The notes below the pieces were generated by a model that was given only the letters and a program-made list of their open reading frames with translations, did not search any database and had not been told where the DNA came from. Below are positions 15,490-23,176 of a stretch of DNA of 64,000 nucleotides, piece by piece. How positions within the stretch are numbered: the first letter of the stretch is position 1; each line of letters starts with the position of its first letter. This DNA is from AC-49 sp963817035 (GTDB taxonomy: Bacteria > Actinomycetota > Thermoleophilia > Solirubrobacterales > Solirubrobacteraceae): contig CAWFMM010000004.1 in the NCBI GenBank assembly GCA_963817035.1, forward strand, positions 868,001-932,000, written 5' to 3'. The translations under genes and the position numbers were made by a program.

Positions 15490-16506
15490 TTGCTGATCGA
15501 TCTGCACGCCCACCATCTGTCCCACGGGATGTTCGGCAAGCACCCGCACTGGGGTCCGACGTGGGAGAACAGGACGCTGAAAATCGGCAACTGGTCGCTG
15601 GGTAACAGCCATCCCAGCGCCGAGCATCCCGCCGATCGTCGGACCCACGAGCGGTGGCTGAAGGTGATGGAGGAGCGCGGTATCGACAAGCTCGTGCTGT
15701 CCCAGCCGGCGCATCTGTTCATGTACTGGGCGCAGGAGTGGGGGGTCGAGTGGGCGCGGATCGTCAACGACGAGATCGCGGCGTTCTGCGACAACGACCG
15801 CACGCGGTTCTACTTCTGGGCGCTGGTGCCGATGGGTGATCCGGTCGAGGCCGCTCCGCTCGAGCTTGAGCGGGCCGTCAAGGAGCTCGGCGCCGTCGGC
15901 ATGGTCATGGGCGGCGCGAACATGGGCGATGGTCGCGAGGTCGACGATCCGGCGTTCTATCCGCTGTGGGAGAAGGTCGTCGAGCTCGGCGTTCCGGTTT
16001 TCGTCCACGGCTACAACCAGACGGCTGCCGAGGACACCGCCGACGACCCGTATGACACGAGCTCGATTGTCGGCATGAACTTCGACGAGACGAAGTGCAT
16101 CTGGTACCTGATCAACGGCGGCGTGCTCGATCGCTACCCGGAGCTGCGCTTCTACGTCACCCACGCGGGGGGCTTCTTCCCGTATCACCTGGGTCGCTTC
16201 GAGCAGACCAACCAGACGATGGCTACGGATTCGAAGAACAAGAAGAAGGTGTCGGAGTACCTGGACAACTTCATCTTCGATCCTGACCTGCACGAGCCGA
16301 TCATGCGCAAGGCGCTGATCGACCTGATCGGCATCGACCGCTTCGTCTACGGCGACAACGTGGGCGGTGCCGACAACCACGACGGCGACCTGACCGATGG
16401 GATCGGTCTCAGTGACTCCGACCGCGAGAAGATCCGCAGCGGCAACGCGATCAAGCTCATTCCCGCCCTTGGCACGCCGCTGGCCGAGCTGTCCCCCGCG
16501 GGCTGA
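15490..16506 (+). CDS. Amidohydrolase family 2 (ACMSD-like) protein
   Basis: 338 residues, metal-dependent TIM-barrel hydrolase or decarboxylase. The metal ligands appear as DLHAHH at the start, a His in VFVHGYNQ near residue 175, a His in VTHAGGFFPYH near residue 225 and an Asp in VYGDNVGGAD near residue 290. The family contains decarboxylases such as ACMSD and gamma-resorcylate decarboxylase as well as hydrolases. TTG start with CGGAGG 8 bases upstream. It heads an operon with a CMD-like gene. A damaged paralogue of its C-terminal half is at 49492. Confidence 0.88.
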   Translation: MLIDLHAHHLSHGMFGKHPHWGPTWENRTLKIGNWSLGNSHPSAEHPADRRTHERWLKVMEERGIDKLVLSQPAHLFMYWAQEWGVEWARIVNDEIAAFCDNDRTRFYFWALVPMGDPVEAAPLELERAVKELGAVGMVMGGANMGDGREVDDPAFYPLWEKVVELGVPVFVHGYNQTAAEDTADDPYDTSSIVGMNFDETKCIWYLINGGVLDRYPELRFYVTHAGGFFPYHLGRFEQTNQTMATDSKNKKKVSEYLDNFIFDPDLHEPIMRKALIDLIGIDRFVYGDNVGGADNHDGDLTDGIGLSDSDREKIRSGNAIKLIPALGTPLAELSPAG

Positions 16507-16536
16507 CGCCCGCGCCCATCCCACGAGGAGACAAAC

Positions 16537-17241
16537 ATGTCCTGGACTCCGTCCATGCCCGACCGCGAGCAGGTCCGCGACGACGAGCTCGCGGCGTATG
16601 ACCGCGTCGTCGCCCAGCAGGCGGCCTACGACTACGTGCCGTTCGTCAGCACGTTCCTGCACGAGGATGTCAAGGAGGCGTTCCCCGGCTCGAGGACTCA
16701 GCCGTACTTCTCCGCGATGCTCAACAGCCCGCTGATCTCGGCCGGCATGAGCGACCTTGGCGTCGTGTACCGCACGCGCGGCGAGTACGACGACGGCATG
16801 ACCCACGCCGACCGCGAGTGGATCGACATGGTCCTCTGCGACGAGCTCGAGTGTTTCTGGGTGCTCTACGTCCACGCGCCGGATGCCGCCGCGGTCGGGG
16901 TGCGTCCCGAAGCGATCCTCGCGATCGTCGACCAGCGCCCCGAGGACCTGACGCCCGAGGAGCGCGAGAAGGAGCTGTTCATCCGCGCAGTCATCAACGG
17001 AACGGTGACCGGGGACCAGTACAAGAGCATCGAAGCGCTGATCGGTGTGCGGGCGACAGTCGAGTTCACGTGCTTCACCGGTCATCTCGTCAAGACGATT
17101 CGCCTCATGCAGGCGTTCGGCATTGCGGATACGACACGCGAGCATCTCCGTGAGTGGGTCGTCGCCCTCAGCAAGGGCGAGGTCGACCTGCCCGACAGCC
17201 ACGCCCGCGTCCCGACGGCCGCGGCCGCATCCGACGAGTAG
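16537..17241 (+). CDS. Carboxymuconolactone decarboxylase / AhpD-like protein
   Basis: 234 residues, all-helical. The core THADREWIDMVLCDELECFWVLYVHA and the following VGVRPEAILAIVDQRPEDLTPEE resemble the AhpD/CMD fold. A CxxC redox pair is absent (only LCDELEC spacing), so peroxidase chemistry is unlikely; an acid-base or ring-cleavage helper role is possible. GAGGAG lies 7 bases before the ATG. It follows the amidohydrolase by 30 bp. The N-terminal MSWTPSMPDRE is found again in a stump at 9911. Confidence 0.65.
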   Translation: MSWTPSMPDREQVRDDELAAYDRVVAQQAAYDYVPFVSTFLHEDVKEAFPGSRTQPYFSAMLNSPLISAGMSDLGVVYRTRGEYDDGMTHADREWIDMVLCDELECFWVLYVHAPDAAAVGVRPEAILAIVDQRPEDLTPEEREKELFIRAVINGTVTGDQYKSIEALIGVRATVEFTCFTGHLVKTIRLMQAFGIADTTREHLREWVVALSKGEVDLPDSHARVPTAAAASDE

Positions 17242-17381
17242 CGGCCGTCGGGTGTCGATCTCGGTGCCGGAGCAGTACGCCCCGTCCGTTCTGGCGCTGC
17301 GGCGGAACCTGGCAACCAACATGTCAGACGTTCGCGCCCGATGTATCGTGGCCCGACTCCTCATGAAAGCTGGATCTGAGC

Positions 17382-18551
17382 ATGCCTGAAATCGTCGCCC
17401 CATCGCCGAGCAAGGAGACCCTCGTTGGGTCCGCGCGGGAGATGGTCCCTGCGTTGCGTGAACGCGCGGCCGCGGCGGTTGCCGAGCGTCAGATCCCGGT
17501 TGAGACGCTCGCGGATTTCAACGCGAATGGCATCTTGCGCTGTTGTCAGCCGGCTCGCTTTGGCGGCTTGGGTCTCGGCGTCGAGACGCTGGCTGAGGCG
17601 GCGTTCGTGACCGGCAGTGGCTGCGGCGCGACGGGCTGGATGACCGGCCAGTGGGGGTTGCACAACTGGATGATCGGGTGGTTCAGCGAGCAGGCGCAGG
17701 AGGAGTACTGGGCCAACGGCTCGATCACGTACTCGTCGACCGCCTCGGCGATCCGGAAGTTCTCCCGTGAGAAGGTGGCGGGCGGTGTCCGCCTCGATGC
17801 GCTGATCGCGTTCTCCAGCGGCTGTGATCATGCGGAGTGGCTGATCGTCCACGGCCCGGAGGAGACCTATTTGGTCAATGAGTTCGAGGTCGTCGACGAC
17901 TGGAACGTCTACGGGCTGCAGGGCACGGGCAGCAAGTCGGTGCGCATCGAGAACGCGTTCGTCCCGGAGCATCGCTACTTCGCGAATATGCGCTTCGCCG
18001 TCGGCCCGTTCCCGGGTCAGGAGATGTATGGCGACGTCGACCCGTTCTACAACATCCCCAACGCTCCGGGTCTGGTCATGCCGAACATGCTGGCCAGTCC
18101 GATCGTCGGAATGGGGCAGGGCGTCGTCGACGCGTTCAGCGAACGCGCGCTGAAGCGCTCCGATCGCCTCGCGCAGATGCCGGTGACGGAGATGGAGTCG
18201 ATCCAGCTGCGCTTTGCCGAGTCGGCCCTGGAGGTCGACGTGGCCCGGATGCTGATCCGCGACGCGCTCGCCCAACTGCGCGCGTGGGGGCAGGGCGAGA
18301 AGCAGTTGACGCTGGAGGATCGCGCGCGCATCCGACGCAACCAGGCCTACATCCAGACGGTGATCCCGCGAGCCTCCGCGCGCCTGGTCGAGTCCGGCGA
18401 CGCCAGCGCTCTCTACGAGCCCGCGCCGATCCTGCGCCTCGCCAGCGACATCCGCGGCGGCGCGCTGCAGTTCGCGCTCAACTGGGACACGTTCTCCAAG
18501 CAGTACGCCCGCGTGCACTGGGGCCAAGAGCCCGGCACGCCGCTCATCTGA
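17382..18551 (+). CDS. Flavin-dependent monooxygenase, HsaA/acyl-CoA-dehydrogenase fold
   Basis: 389 residues of the acyl-CoA dehydrogenase fold that lacks the usual acyl-CoA signatures and instead resembles group D flavin monooxygenases such as HsaA and HpaB-like enzymes: ARFGGLGLGVETLAEAAF, SGCGATGWMTGQWGLHNWM, a central YGLQGTGSKSVRIENAFVP and C-terminal LRLASDIRGGALQFALNWD. These use reduced flavin and oxygen to hydroxylate phenols. A separate flavin reductase would be needed; none is adjacent, though PPOX-type genes occur in the window. The gene ends at a strong hairpin. Confidence 0.78.
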   Translation: MPEIVAPSPSKETLVGSAREMVPALRERAAAAVAERQIPVETLADFNANGILRCCQPARFGGLGLGVETLAEAAFVTGSGCGATGWMTGQWGLHNWMIGWFSEQAQEEYWANGSITYSSTASAIRKFSREKVAGGVRLDALIAFSSGCDHAEWLIVHGPEETYLVNEFEVVDDWNVYGLQGTGSKSVRIENAFVPEHRYFANMRFAVGPFPGQEMYGDVDPFYNIPNAPGLVMPNMLASPIVGMGQGVVDAFSERALKRSDRLAQMPVTEMESIQLRFAESALEVDVARMLIRDALAQLRAWGQGEKQLTLEDRARIRRNQAYIQTVIPRASARLVESGDASALYEPAPILRLASDIRGGALQFALNWDTFSKQYARVHWGQEPGTPLI

Positions 18552-18560
18552 CGACAACGG

Positions 18561-18595
18561 GTCCCGTTCGACGCGCAGCTGCCGTCGAACGGGAC
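18561..18595. terminator. Bidirectional hairpin terminator
   Basis: A perfect 13-bp stem (GTCCCGTTCGACG with its complement) and a 9-base loop lie between two convergent genes ending at 18551 and 18617. There is no clear U-tract, as is common in GC-rich actinobacteria. Confidence 0.75.
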
Positions 18596-18616
18596 GGAGT
18601 TGCCACCAACCGGTGC

Positions 18617-19453
18617 TCAGTCCGGGTCGGAGAAGACCCTCGGCACCTTGATGTCGGTGTCGGGGCTCTCGGCCGCGTAGGCGATGCCCTCCATCATCAG
18701 GCCGTGGCTGACCGAGTCGAGCATCAGGCGCTTGACCTGCTGCAGCAGCGTCGGGCGGAACAGACGGACGACCATCGGCTTGTGGGTGAGGATGTGGCGG
18801 GCCAGCTCGTAGGCGCGCGGAAGGACGTCGGCCTGGGGCAGGACCTCGTTGACGAGTCCGAGGTCGAGGCATTCCTGGGCCGAGAGCTCCTGGCCGGTGA
18901 GCATGAAGTAGCGCGCGCGGTTGAACCCCATGAGCAGCGGGAAGATCGTCTGCACGCCGTCGCCAGGGACGAGGCCGAAGTCGAAGTGGACGTGGTCACC
19001 GATCACGGTGTGCTCGGCAGCGAGGACGATGTCGCACAGCAGCGGGATCTCGGCGTGGATCGTGACCGGGCCGTTGAGCGCGGCGATCATCGGCTGCTCG
19101 ACCTCGAGCAGGTCGAACTCCAGACGCTTGCCGTGCTGGTGGGCGTCGATCCACTCGACGGCGCGCTTGGCGGGGTCGTCCATGCCCTCTCGGTCGACCT
19201 TGTCGACCGACAGGTACTCGCGGCGCAGGAACGCGTCGGCGGAGCCGGTGAGGATGATGACCTTGTTGTCGTGGTCGGCGCTGACGTCGCGCCACACGAA
19301 GCCGACCTCGTGATGGTTGTCGAACGACCACTCGAACTCGCCGCCCTCGCCGTTGTGCAGCTGCATCAGGAGGATGCCCTCCTCCGAACGCTCCATCCGG
19401 ATGTGCGGATAGTCGTCCTTGTACTCGTCGAACGTACGCGGCTTACGCGGCAC
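18617..19453 (-). CDS. Crotonase-fold hydrolase of the 6-oxocamphor hydrolase type
   Basis: 278 residues and intact. OCH-type active-site residues are present: Trp/His pair in EWSFDNHHEV, His in GPVTIHAEIP, His in DHVHFDFG, Asp in VPGDGVQTIF and Glu in SHGLMMEGIA. ARYFMLTGQELSAQECLDLG and VNEVLPQADVLPRAYELA follow the OCH pattern. A segment LRREYLSVDKVDREGMDDPA replaces the CNEID region of OCH and of the hydrolase at 531, so this and the broken copy at 12112 form their own subgroup. GTG start with AGAGGAG upstream. Single-gene unit with its own upstream region. Confidence 0.85.
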   Translation of the reverse strand: MPRKPRTFDEYKDDYPHIRMERSEEGILLMQLHNGEGGEFEWSFDNHHEVGFVWRDVSADHDNKVIILTGSADAFLRREYLSVDKVDREGMDDPAKRAVEWIDAHQHGKRLEFDLLEVEQPMIAALNGPVTIHAEIPLLCDIVLAAEHTVIGDHVHFDFGLVPGDGVQTIFPLLMGFNRARYFMLTGQELSAQECLDLGLVNEVLPQADVLPRAYELARHILTHKPMVVRLFRPTLLQQVKRLMLDSVSHGLMMEGIAYAAESPDTDIKVPRVFSDPD

Positions 19454-19492
19454 GGGTTGTCTCCTCTAGTGGGTGTTCGGGCTCGAAGCGTG

Positions 19493-19503
19493 GATACAGT
19501 ATC
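19493..19503 (-). promoter_or_regulatory. GATACTGTATC palindrome upstream of the hydrolase
   Basis: An 11-bp perfect palindrome 40 bp upstream of the GTG. It may be an operator, may contain the -10 element (GATACT), or both. A similar GATACTGT follows the palindrome at 10599. ACGTTTGG lies at 19510-19517 on the plus strand. Confidence 0.35.
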
Positions 19504-19529
19504 TGCCGTACGTTTGGCGGGCGCCGCGG

Positions 19530-21455
19530 TCAGATCTCGAGGGCCGCGAGGCCGGCGGCGCCGGTCGCCGCGACGAAGTCGGCGGGGCTGTGGGCGTCGC
19601 CCACGACGACGACCTCGCGACCTGCGACCGCCTCGGCGAGCTGGTCGCCACGCGGGCGCCAGCCGACCGCCATCGCGACGAGGTCGGCGTCGGCGAATCC
19701 GGGGCCGTCCTCGGTCTCATAGACCACACGCTCGTCCTCGATCGCGGTCACACGGGCCTTGGTCAGGATCGTCACACCCTCGTCGCGCAGGCGCCGCACG
19801 ATCAGCCGGCGGGTGATGTTCTCGATCCCGCCGCCGATCGACCCGGCCATCTCGATGATCGTCACGTTGACGCCGCGCTCGATCAGCATCTCCGCCGTCT
19901 CGCAGCCGGTCGCGCTGCCGCCGACGATGACCACGCGCGCGCCGTCGGGGACGGTGACGTGGTCGTAGAGCAGCGCCTGGGCGTCGATCACATGGGCCGC
20001 GTCGATCCCCGGGATCGGCGGGAACAGCGGGTCGGCGCCGCTGGCCAGCACGACGACGTCGGGGTTCTCCCGCGCGACGACCGCGGCGTCGACCGGCGAG
20101 TCGAGGTGGATCTCAACGCCGAGCTGTCCGAGCTCGCGGGCGTCGTGCTCGAGGAATCTCAGGACCTCGCTCTTGCTCGGCGCGCGCGAGGCGACGTCGA
20201 TCTTGCCGCCGAGCCGGCCATCGCGTTCCCAGATCGAGACGCGGTGGCCGCGCTCGCGGGCCACGCGCGCCGCCGTCATCCCGGCGGGCCCGCTGCCCAC
20301 GACCATCACGGTGCGCGGCGGCGCGGCCGGCGCGACGACCCATGTCGACTCGCGGCCGGTCTCGGGGTTGACCGCGCAGCGCAGGTCGAGGCCACGGCCG
20401 ACGAGATCGACGCACGCGTTGCAGGCGATGCACGGGCGCACGTCGAGCGCGCGATCCTCGGCGACCTTGAGTGCCCAGTCGGGGTCGGCCAGCAGCCCAC
20501 GGCCGATCAGCACGATGTCGGCCTTGCCCTCGGCGACGACCTGCTCGGCGAGCACCGGGTCGTCGAGGCGCCCGACCGCGATCACCGGGATGTCGAGGTG
20601 CGCCTTGAACGCCGCGGCGTAGTCGAGCATGTGCCCGCGCGCGACCGACATCGGCGCGACGGTGATGCCGAGCGTGTGCCAGGTGCCGGCCGAGACGCTG
20701 ATGCACGCGACACCGGCGTCCTGGAGCGCGCTCGCCACCGCGAGTTGGTCGTCGAGCGAGAAGCCGCCCCGACGCAGCTCCTCGCCGCTCAGGCGCCAGA
20801 ACAGCGGGATGTCGGTTGCCTCGATGACCGCGTGGGCGACCTCGATGACGAAGCGCAGGCGCCGCTCGAAGTCGCCGCCGTAGTCGTCGTTGCGCAGGTT
20901 GACGACGGGGGAGAGGAAGTCCGACGGCAGGTAGCCGTGCGCGCCGTGGACCTCGACGTACTGGTAGCCGGCGTCCTGGGCGCGGCGGGCGCCCTCGGCG
21001 TAGAGCTCCACGATCCGCTCGATGTCGGGTACCGACAGCTCGTCGGGGATCGGCGCCATCGAGTTCATCGGTACCGGCGACGGCGCCACGCACGGCCCGG
21101 AGGTCACCTGGCGCCCCGGATGCATGAGCTGGATGCCGACCGCGACGCCCTGCGCCTTGATCACGTCGGCGACGCGGCGCAGACCGGGCAGGAACTCGGG
21201 CCCGTGGATGCCGGGCTCGTGGCCGTGGGTCTCCGGAGCGACGAGCGCCGCCTCGACGGTGATCGCGCCGAGGCCGCCCGTGGCGCGGCGCGCGTAGTAG
21301 GCGACGGTCTGCTCGGTGACGAAGCCCTCGTCGTCGGACTGGCAACTGCCCATCGGGGCCATCATCACGCGGTTGCGCATCCGCACGCCGCTCACCGTGA
21401 ACGGTTCGAACAGCGTCGCGGTGGCCGTCCGGGCTCTGTCGGCTTCGTGGGGCAC
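19530..21455 (-). CDS. Old-yellow-enzyme / 2,4-dienoyl-CoA-reductase type flavoprotein
   Basis: 641 residues in three parts. Residues 1-340 form the FMN TIM barrel (MRNRVMMAPMGS, EVHGAHGYLPSDFLSP, LRNDDYGGDFERR). A 4Fe-4S ligand set follows (CIACNACVD plus a Cys about 11 residues later). From about residue 385 come FAD and NADH Rossmann domains (VMVVGSGPAGMTAAR and VVIVGGSATGCETA). The layout is that of FadH dienoyl-CoA reductase, BaiCD/BaiH and trimethylamine dehydrogenase. It would reduce an enone or dienoyl-CoA in the degradation pathway. Single gene, divergent from a SnoaL-like gene. Confidence 0.92.
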   Translation of the reverse strand: MPHEADRARTATATLFEPFTVSGVRMRNRVMMAPMGSCQSDDEGFVTEQTVAYYARRATGGLGAITVEAALVAPETHGHEPGIHGPEFLPGLRRVADVIKAQGVAVGIQLMHPGRQVTSGPCVAPSPVPMNSMAPIPDELSVPDIERIVELYAEGARRAQDAGYQYVEVHGAHGYLPSDFLSPVVNLRNDDYGGDFERRLRFVIEVAHAVIEATDIPLFWRLSGEELRRGGFSLDDQLAVASALQDAGVACISVSAGTWHTLGITVAPMSVARGHMLDYAAAFKAHLDIPVIAVGRLDDPVLAEQVVAEGKADIVLIGRGLLADPDWALKVAEDRALDVRPCIACNACVDLVGRGLDLRCAVNPETGRESTWVVAPAAPPRTVMVVGSGPAGMTAARVARERGHRVSIWERDGRLGGKIDVASRAPSKSEVLRFLEHDARELGQLGVEIHLDSPVDAAVVARENPDVVVLASGADPLFPPIPGIDAAHVIDAQALLYDHVTVPDGARVVIVGGSATGCETAEMLIERGVNVTIIEMAGSIGGGIENITRRLIVRRLRDEGVTILTKARVTAIEDERVVYETEDGPGFADADLVAMAVGWRPRGDQLAEAVAGREVVVVGDAHSPADFVAATGAAGLAALEI

Positions 21456-21614
21456 GGCGCCTACGCTATCGCGGCGGGGCCTGGCGGGGCCTTCCTCACA
21501 TCAAACAGTTGGTGGATCACACGGCCGCGAGCCGGCGCCAGAGTCGCTCGCGGGTCGAACGCGCTGACCGCGATGCATTTGGTCGATGCGGCGAGACTTG
21601 TGTAGGCTGAGGCC

Positions 21615-22034
21615 ATGGAGAGCGAGCGGTTGGCACGGGCGTTCCTCGACGCTATGGTCGTTGGTGACGCGGCGGCCATGGAGGCGACGCTGGCCGAGGA
21701 TGCCGCGATGGTGCTGCCGCGGCCGACCATGTCCGGCCGGGCGTTCGCCGGGCGCGAGAATCTTCTCACCGCGCTGGTCGGCCTGAACGCCCGCTACGAG
21801 TCCCCGCGGGCCGAGTACGGAACCGTGCTCGCCGGTCCTGACGCCGTTGCGGTCGAGTGGTGTCTGACCGCGTCGCTGGTTTCCAATGGCGCGCCTTACG
21901 AGCAGTTCTACGGCTGGTTCTTCGACATCCGCGATGGGCGGATCACCGAGATCCGGGAGTACATGGACACCGAGTACGGCCTGCGCATGAGCGACGCGGC
22001 GAGCAGCGGCGTCCTCGCCCGCCACGCGCCGTGA
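21615..22034 (+). CDS. SnoaL-like / NTF2-fold protein
   Basis: 139 residues: LARAFLDAMVVGDAAAMEATLAEDA, FAGRENLLTALVGL, PYEQFYGWFFDIRDGRITEIREYMDTEYGL. The last part is the classic SnoaL-like closing strand. Its TGA overlaps a GTG (GTGA) that used to be the start of the next SDR gene, but a tandem duplication now places the working SDR start 65 bp further on. Confidence 0.8.
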   Translation: MESERLARAFLDAMVVGDAAAMEATLAEDAAMVLPRPTMSGRAFAGRENLLTALVGLNARYESPRAEYGTVLAGPDAVAVEWCLTASLVSNGAPYEQFYGWFFDIRDGRITEIREYMDTEYGLRMSDAASSGVLARHAP

Positions 22035-22140
22035 GGCTCGCGGGCAAGGTCGCGCTGGTCACGGGGTCGACGCGCGTCCTCGCCCGTTAGGCGCCGTGAG
22101 GCTCGCGGGCAAGGTCGCGCTGGTCACGGGTTCGACGCGC
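22011..22140 (+). repeat. 65-bp tandem duplication across the SDR start
   Basis: Two adjacent 65-bp copies, 22011-22075 and 22076-22140, differ at only four positions. Each contains a GTG start and the first 15 codons of the SDR. Copy 1 is coupled to the SnoaL-like stop (GTGA) but runs to a TAG at 22088-22090 after 19 codons. Copy 2 continues into the full SDR. Because 65 is not a multiple of three, the duplication uncoupled the SDR from its upstream partner. Confidence 0.9.
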
Positions 22141-22884
22141 GGCGTAGGGCGGGCGATCGCGACGAGGTTTGCCGCCGAGGGCGCCCGTGTCGTGGTCACC
22201 GGGCGTTCGGATGACGACGGCCACGCGGTCGTCGCCGCGATCACCGGCAACGGCGGGACCGCCGTCTTCGTGCGCACCGACGTCGGTGTCGAGAAGGACG
22301 TGCGCGGGGCGATCGGCGCCGCGACGAGCGAGTTCGGCCGCCTCGACGTGCTCGTCAACAACGCCGGCGCGACCGATCTTCTGCGCATCGGACCGAACCG
22401 CCGCGACGCCGCCGTGGCTGACATCGAGAACGAGGCGTGGGAGGGGATCCTGCGCGGTTCGCTGACCAGCGCGCTGTGGGCATGCAAGTACGCCATCCCG
22501 GCGATGACCGCGTCGGGCGGCGGCTCGATCGTCTCGATCTCGACCGCCGCCGCGCGGGCGGCCGCGCCCGGCATGGTCGGCCACTCGGCCTCCAAGGCTG
22601 CACTCGAGGCGCTGACCCGATCGATCGCGCTCGACGGCGCGCCGCACCACATCCGCGCGAACTCGCTCGTCCTCGGCTTCATTACCGACAGCGGTGGCCA
22701 CGAGGGGATGCTCGACAACCCGTCGGCTCTCGACGGGCTGCGCGCGGCCCACCTGACGCGACTCGGCCGCACCGACGACGTCGCCAACGCGGCCCTGTTC
22801 CTCGCCTCCGACGAGGCGGAGTTCGTGACCGGAATCTCGATGCCCGTCGATGGGGGCATCAGCTGCCGGGCCGTAGGAGCGTGA
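22096..22884 (+). CDS. SDR family protein with His in place of the catalytic Tyr
   Basis: 262 residues with normal SDR features: TGSTRGVG, LVNNAGATD, a Ser in SIVSISTAAA, and the C-terminal SMPVDGGISC. The active-site element reads GHSASKAAL, so the YxxxK tyrosine is His (codon CAC, one base from TAC). Loss of this Tyr normally abolishes oxidoreductase activity, so the protein may be inactive, may have another function, or may carry a base error. The GTG at 22096 is in copy 2 of a 65-bp duplication. Its gene context is SnoaL-like upstream and gene debris downstream. Confidence 0.8.
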   Translation: MRLAGKVALVTGSTRGVGRAIATRFAAEGARVVVTGRSDDDGHAVVAAITGNGGTAVFVRTDVGVEKDVRGAIGAATSEFGRLDVLVNNAGATDLLRIGPNRRDAAVADIENEAWEGILRGSLTSALWACKYAIPAMTASGGGSIVSISTAAARAAAPGMVGHSASKAALEALTRSIALDGAPHHIRANSLVLGFITDSGGHEGMLDNPSALDGLRAAHLTRLGRTDDVANAALFLASDEAEFVTGISMPVDGGISCRAVGA

Positions 22885-22888
22885 CGTC

Positions 22889-22975
22889 GTGAAGGTCGGG
22901 TCGGCGTTCGGTGTCGCGATCGCCGACCAGAGCGGGCTCGGCTCGGTCTGGACCGTCGACCACCTGATGGCCGCC
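22889..22975 (+). pseudogene. N-terminal remnant of an LLM-type oxidoreductase
   Basis: A GTG-started stretch of about 29 codons reads KVGSAFGVAIADQSGLGS and ends VWTVDHLMAA, which resembles the first beta-alpha unit of luciferase-like monooxygenases (GFDSVWVxDHL). The similarity stops abruptly a few codons later, where a piece of another gene begins. Confidence 0.4.
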
Positions 22976-22986
22976 ACTCGCGCCGT

Positions 22987-23145
22987 TTCGGCGCGGGCTC
23001 GCACACCCGCGCTGGTGCGCTGCTCTCGCGGCCGATCATGGCCCAGAGCCTGAGCGCCTTCATGATCCACTTCCCGGGTCTCCAGATGGCCGATCCGCAG
23101 TTCGAACTCACCTATCATGGGCAGCCGGCGAACTGCCGCCGTGTC
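22987..23145 (+). pseudogene. C-terminal remnant of a cytochrome P450, haem Cys lost
   Basis: One frame reads FGAGSHTRAGALLSRPIM, then AFMIHFPGLQMADPQFEL and TYHGQPANCR. This follows the P450 haem loop and L-helix (FGxGxHxCxGxxLAR) and the FP-L-ADP closing segment, but the position of the haem-binding Cys is Arg. No upstream P450 domains are present. It lies directly before an intact P450 gene at 23177. Confidence 0.5.
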
Positions 23146-23176
23146 AGTGCCGATGCGTCTACGTTAGGAGCACCCC

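Noticed and set aside
15346..17403. A 685-codon minus-strand frame opposite the amidohydrolase operon
   Set aside because: Composition is antisense-like, no motif is seen, and the plus-strand genes beneath it are clearly conserved enzymes.
17382..18551. Ordinary acyl-CoA dehydrogenase
   Set aside because: It lacks the TEPGAGSD and HGGYGY signatures found in the two true acyl-CoA dehydrogenases of the window and matches the flavin monooxygenase branch instead.
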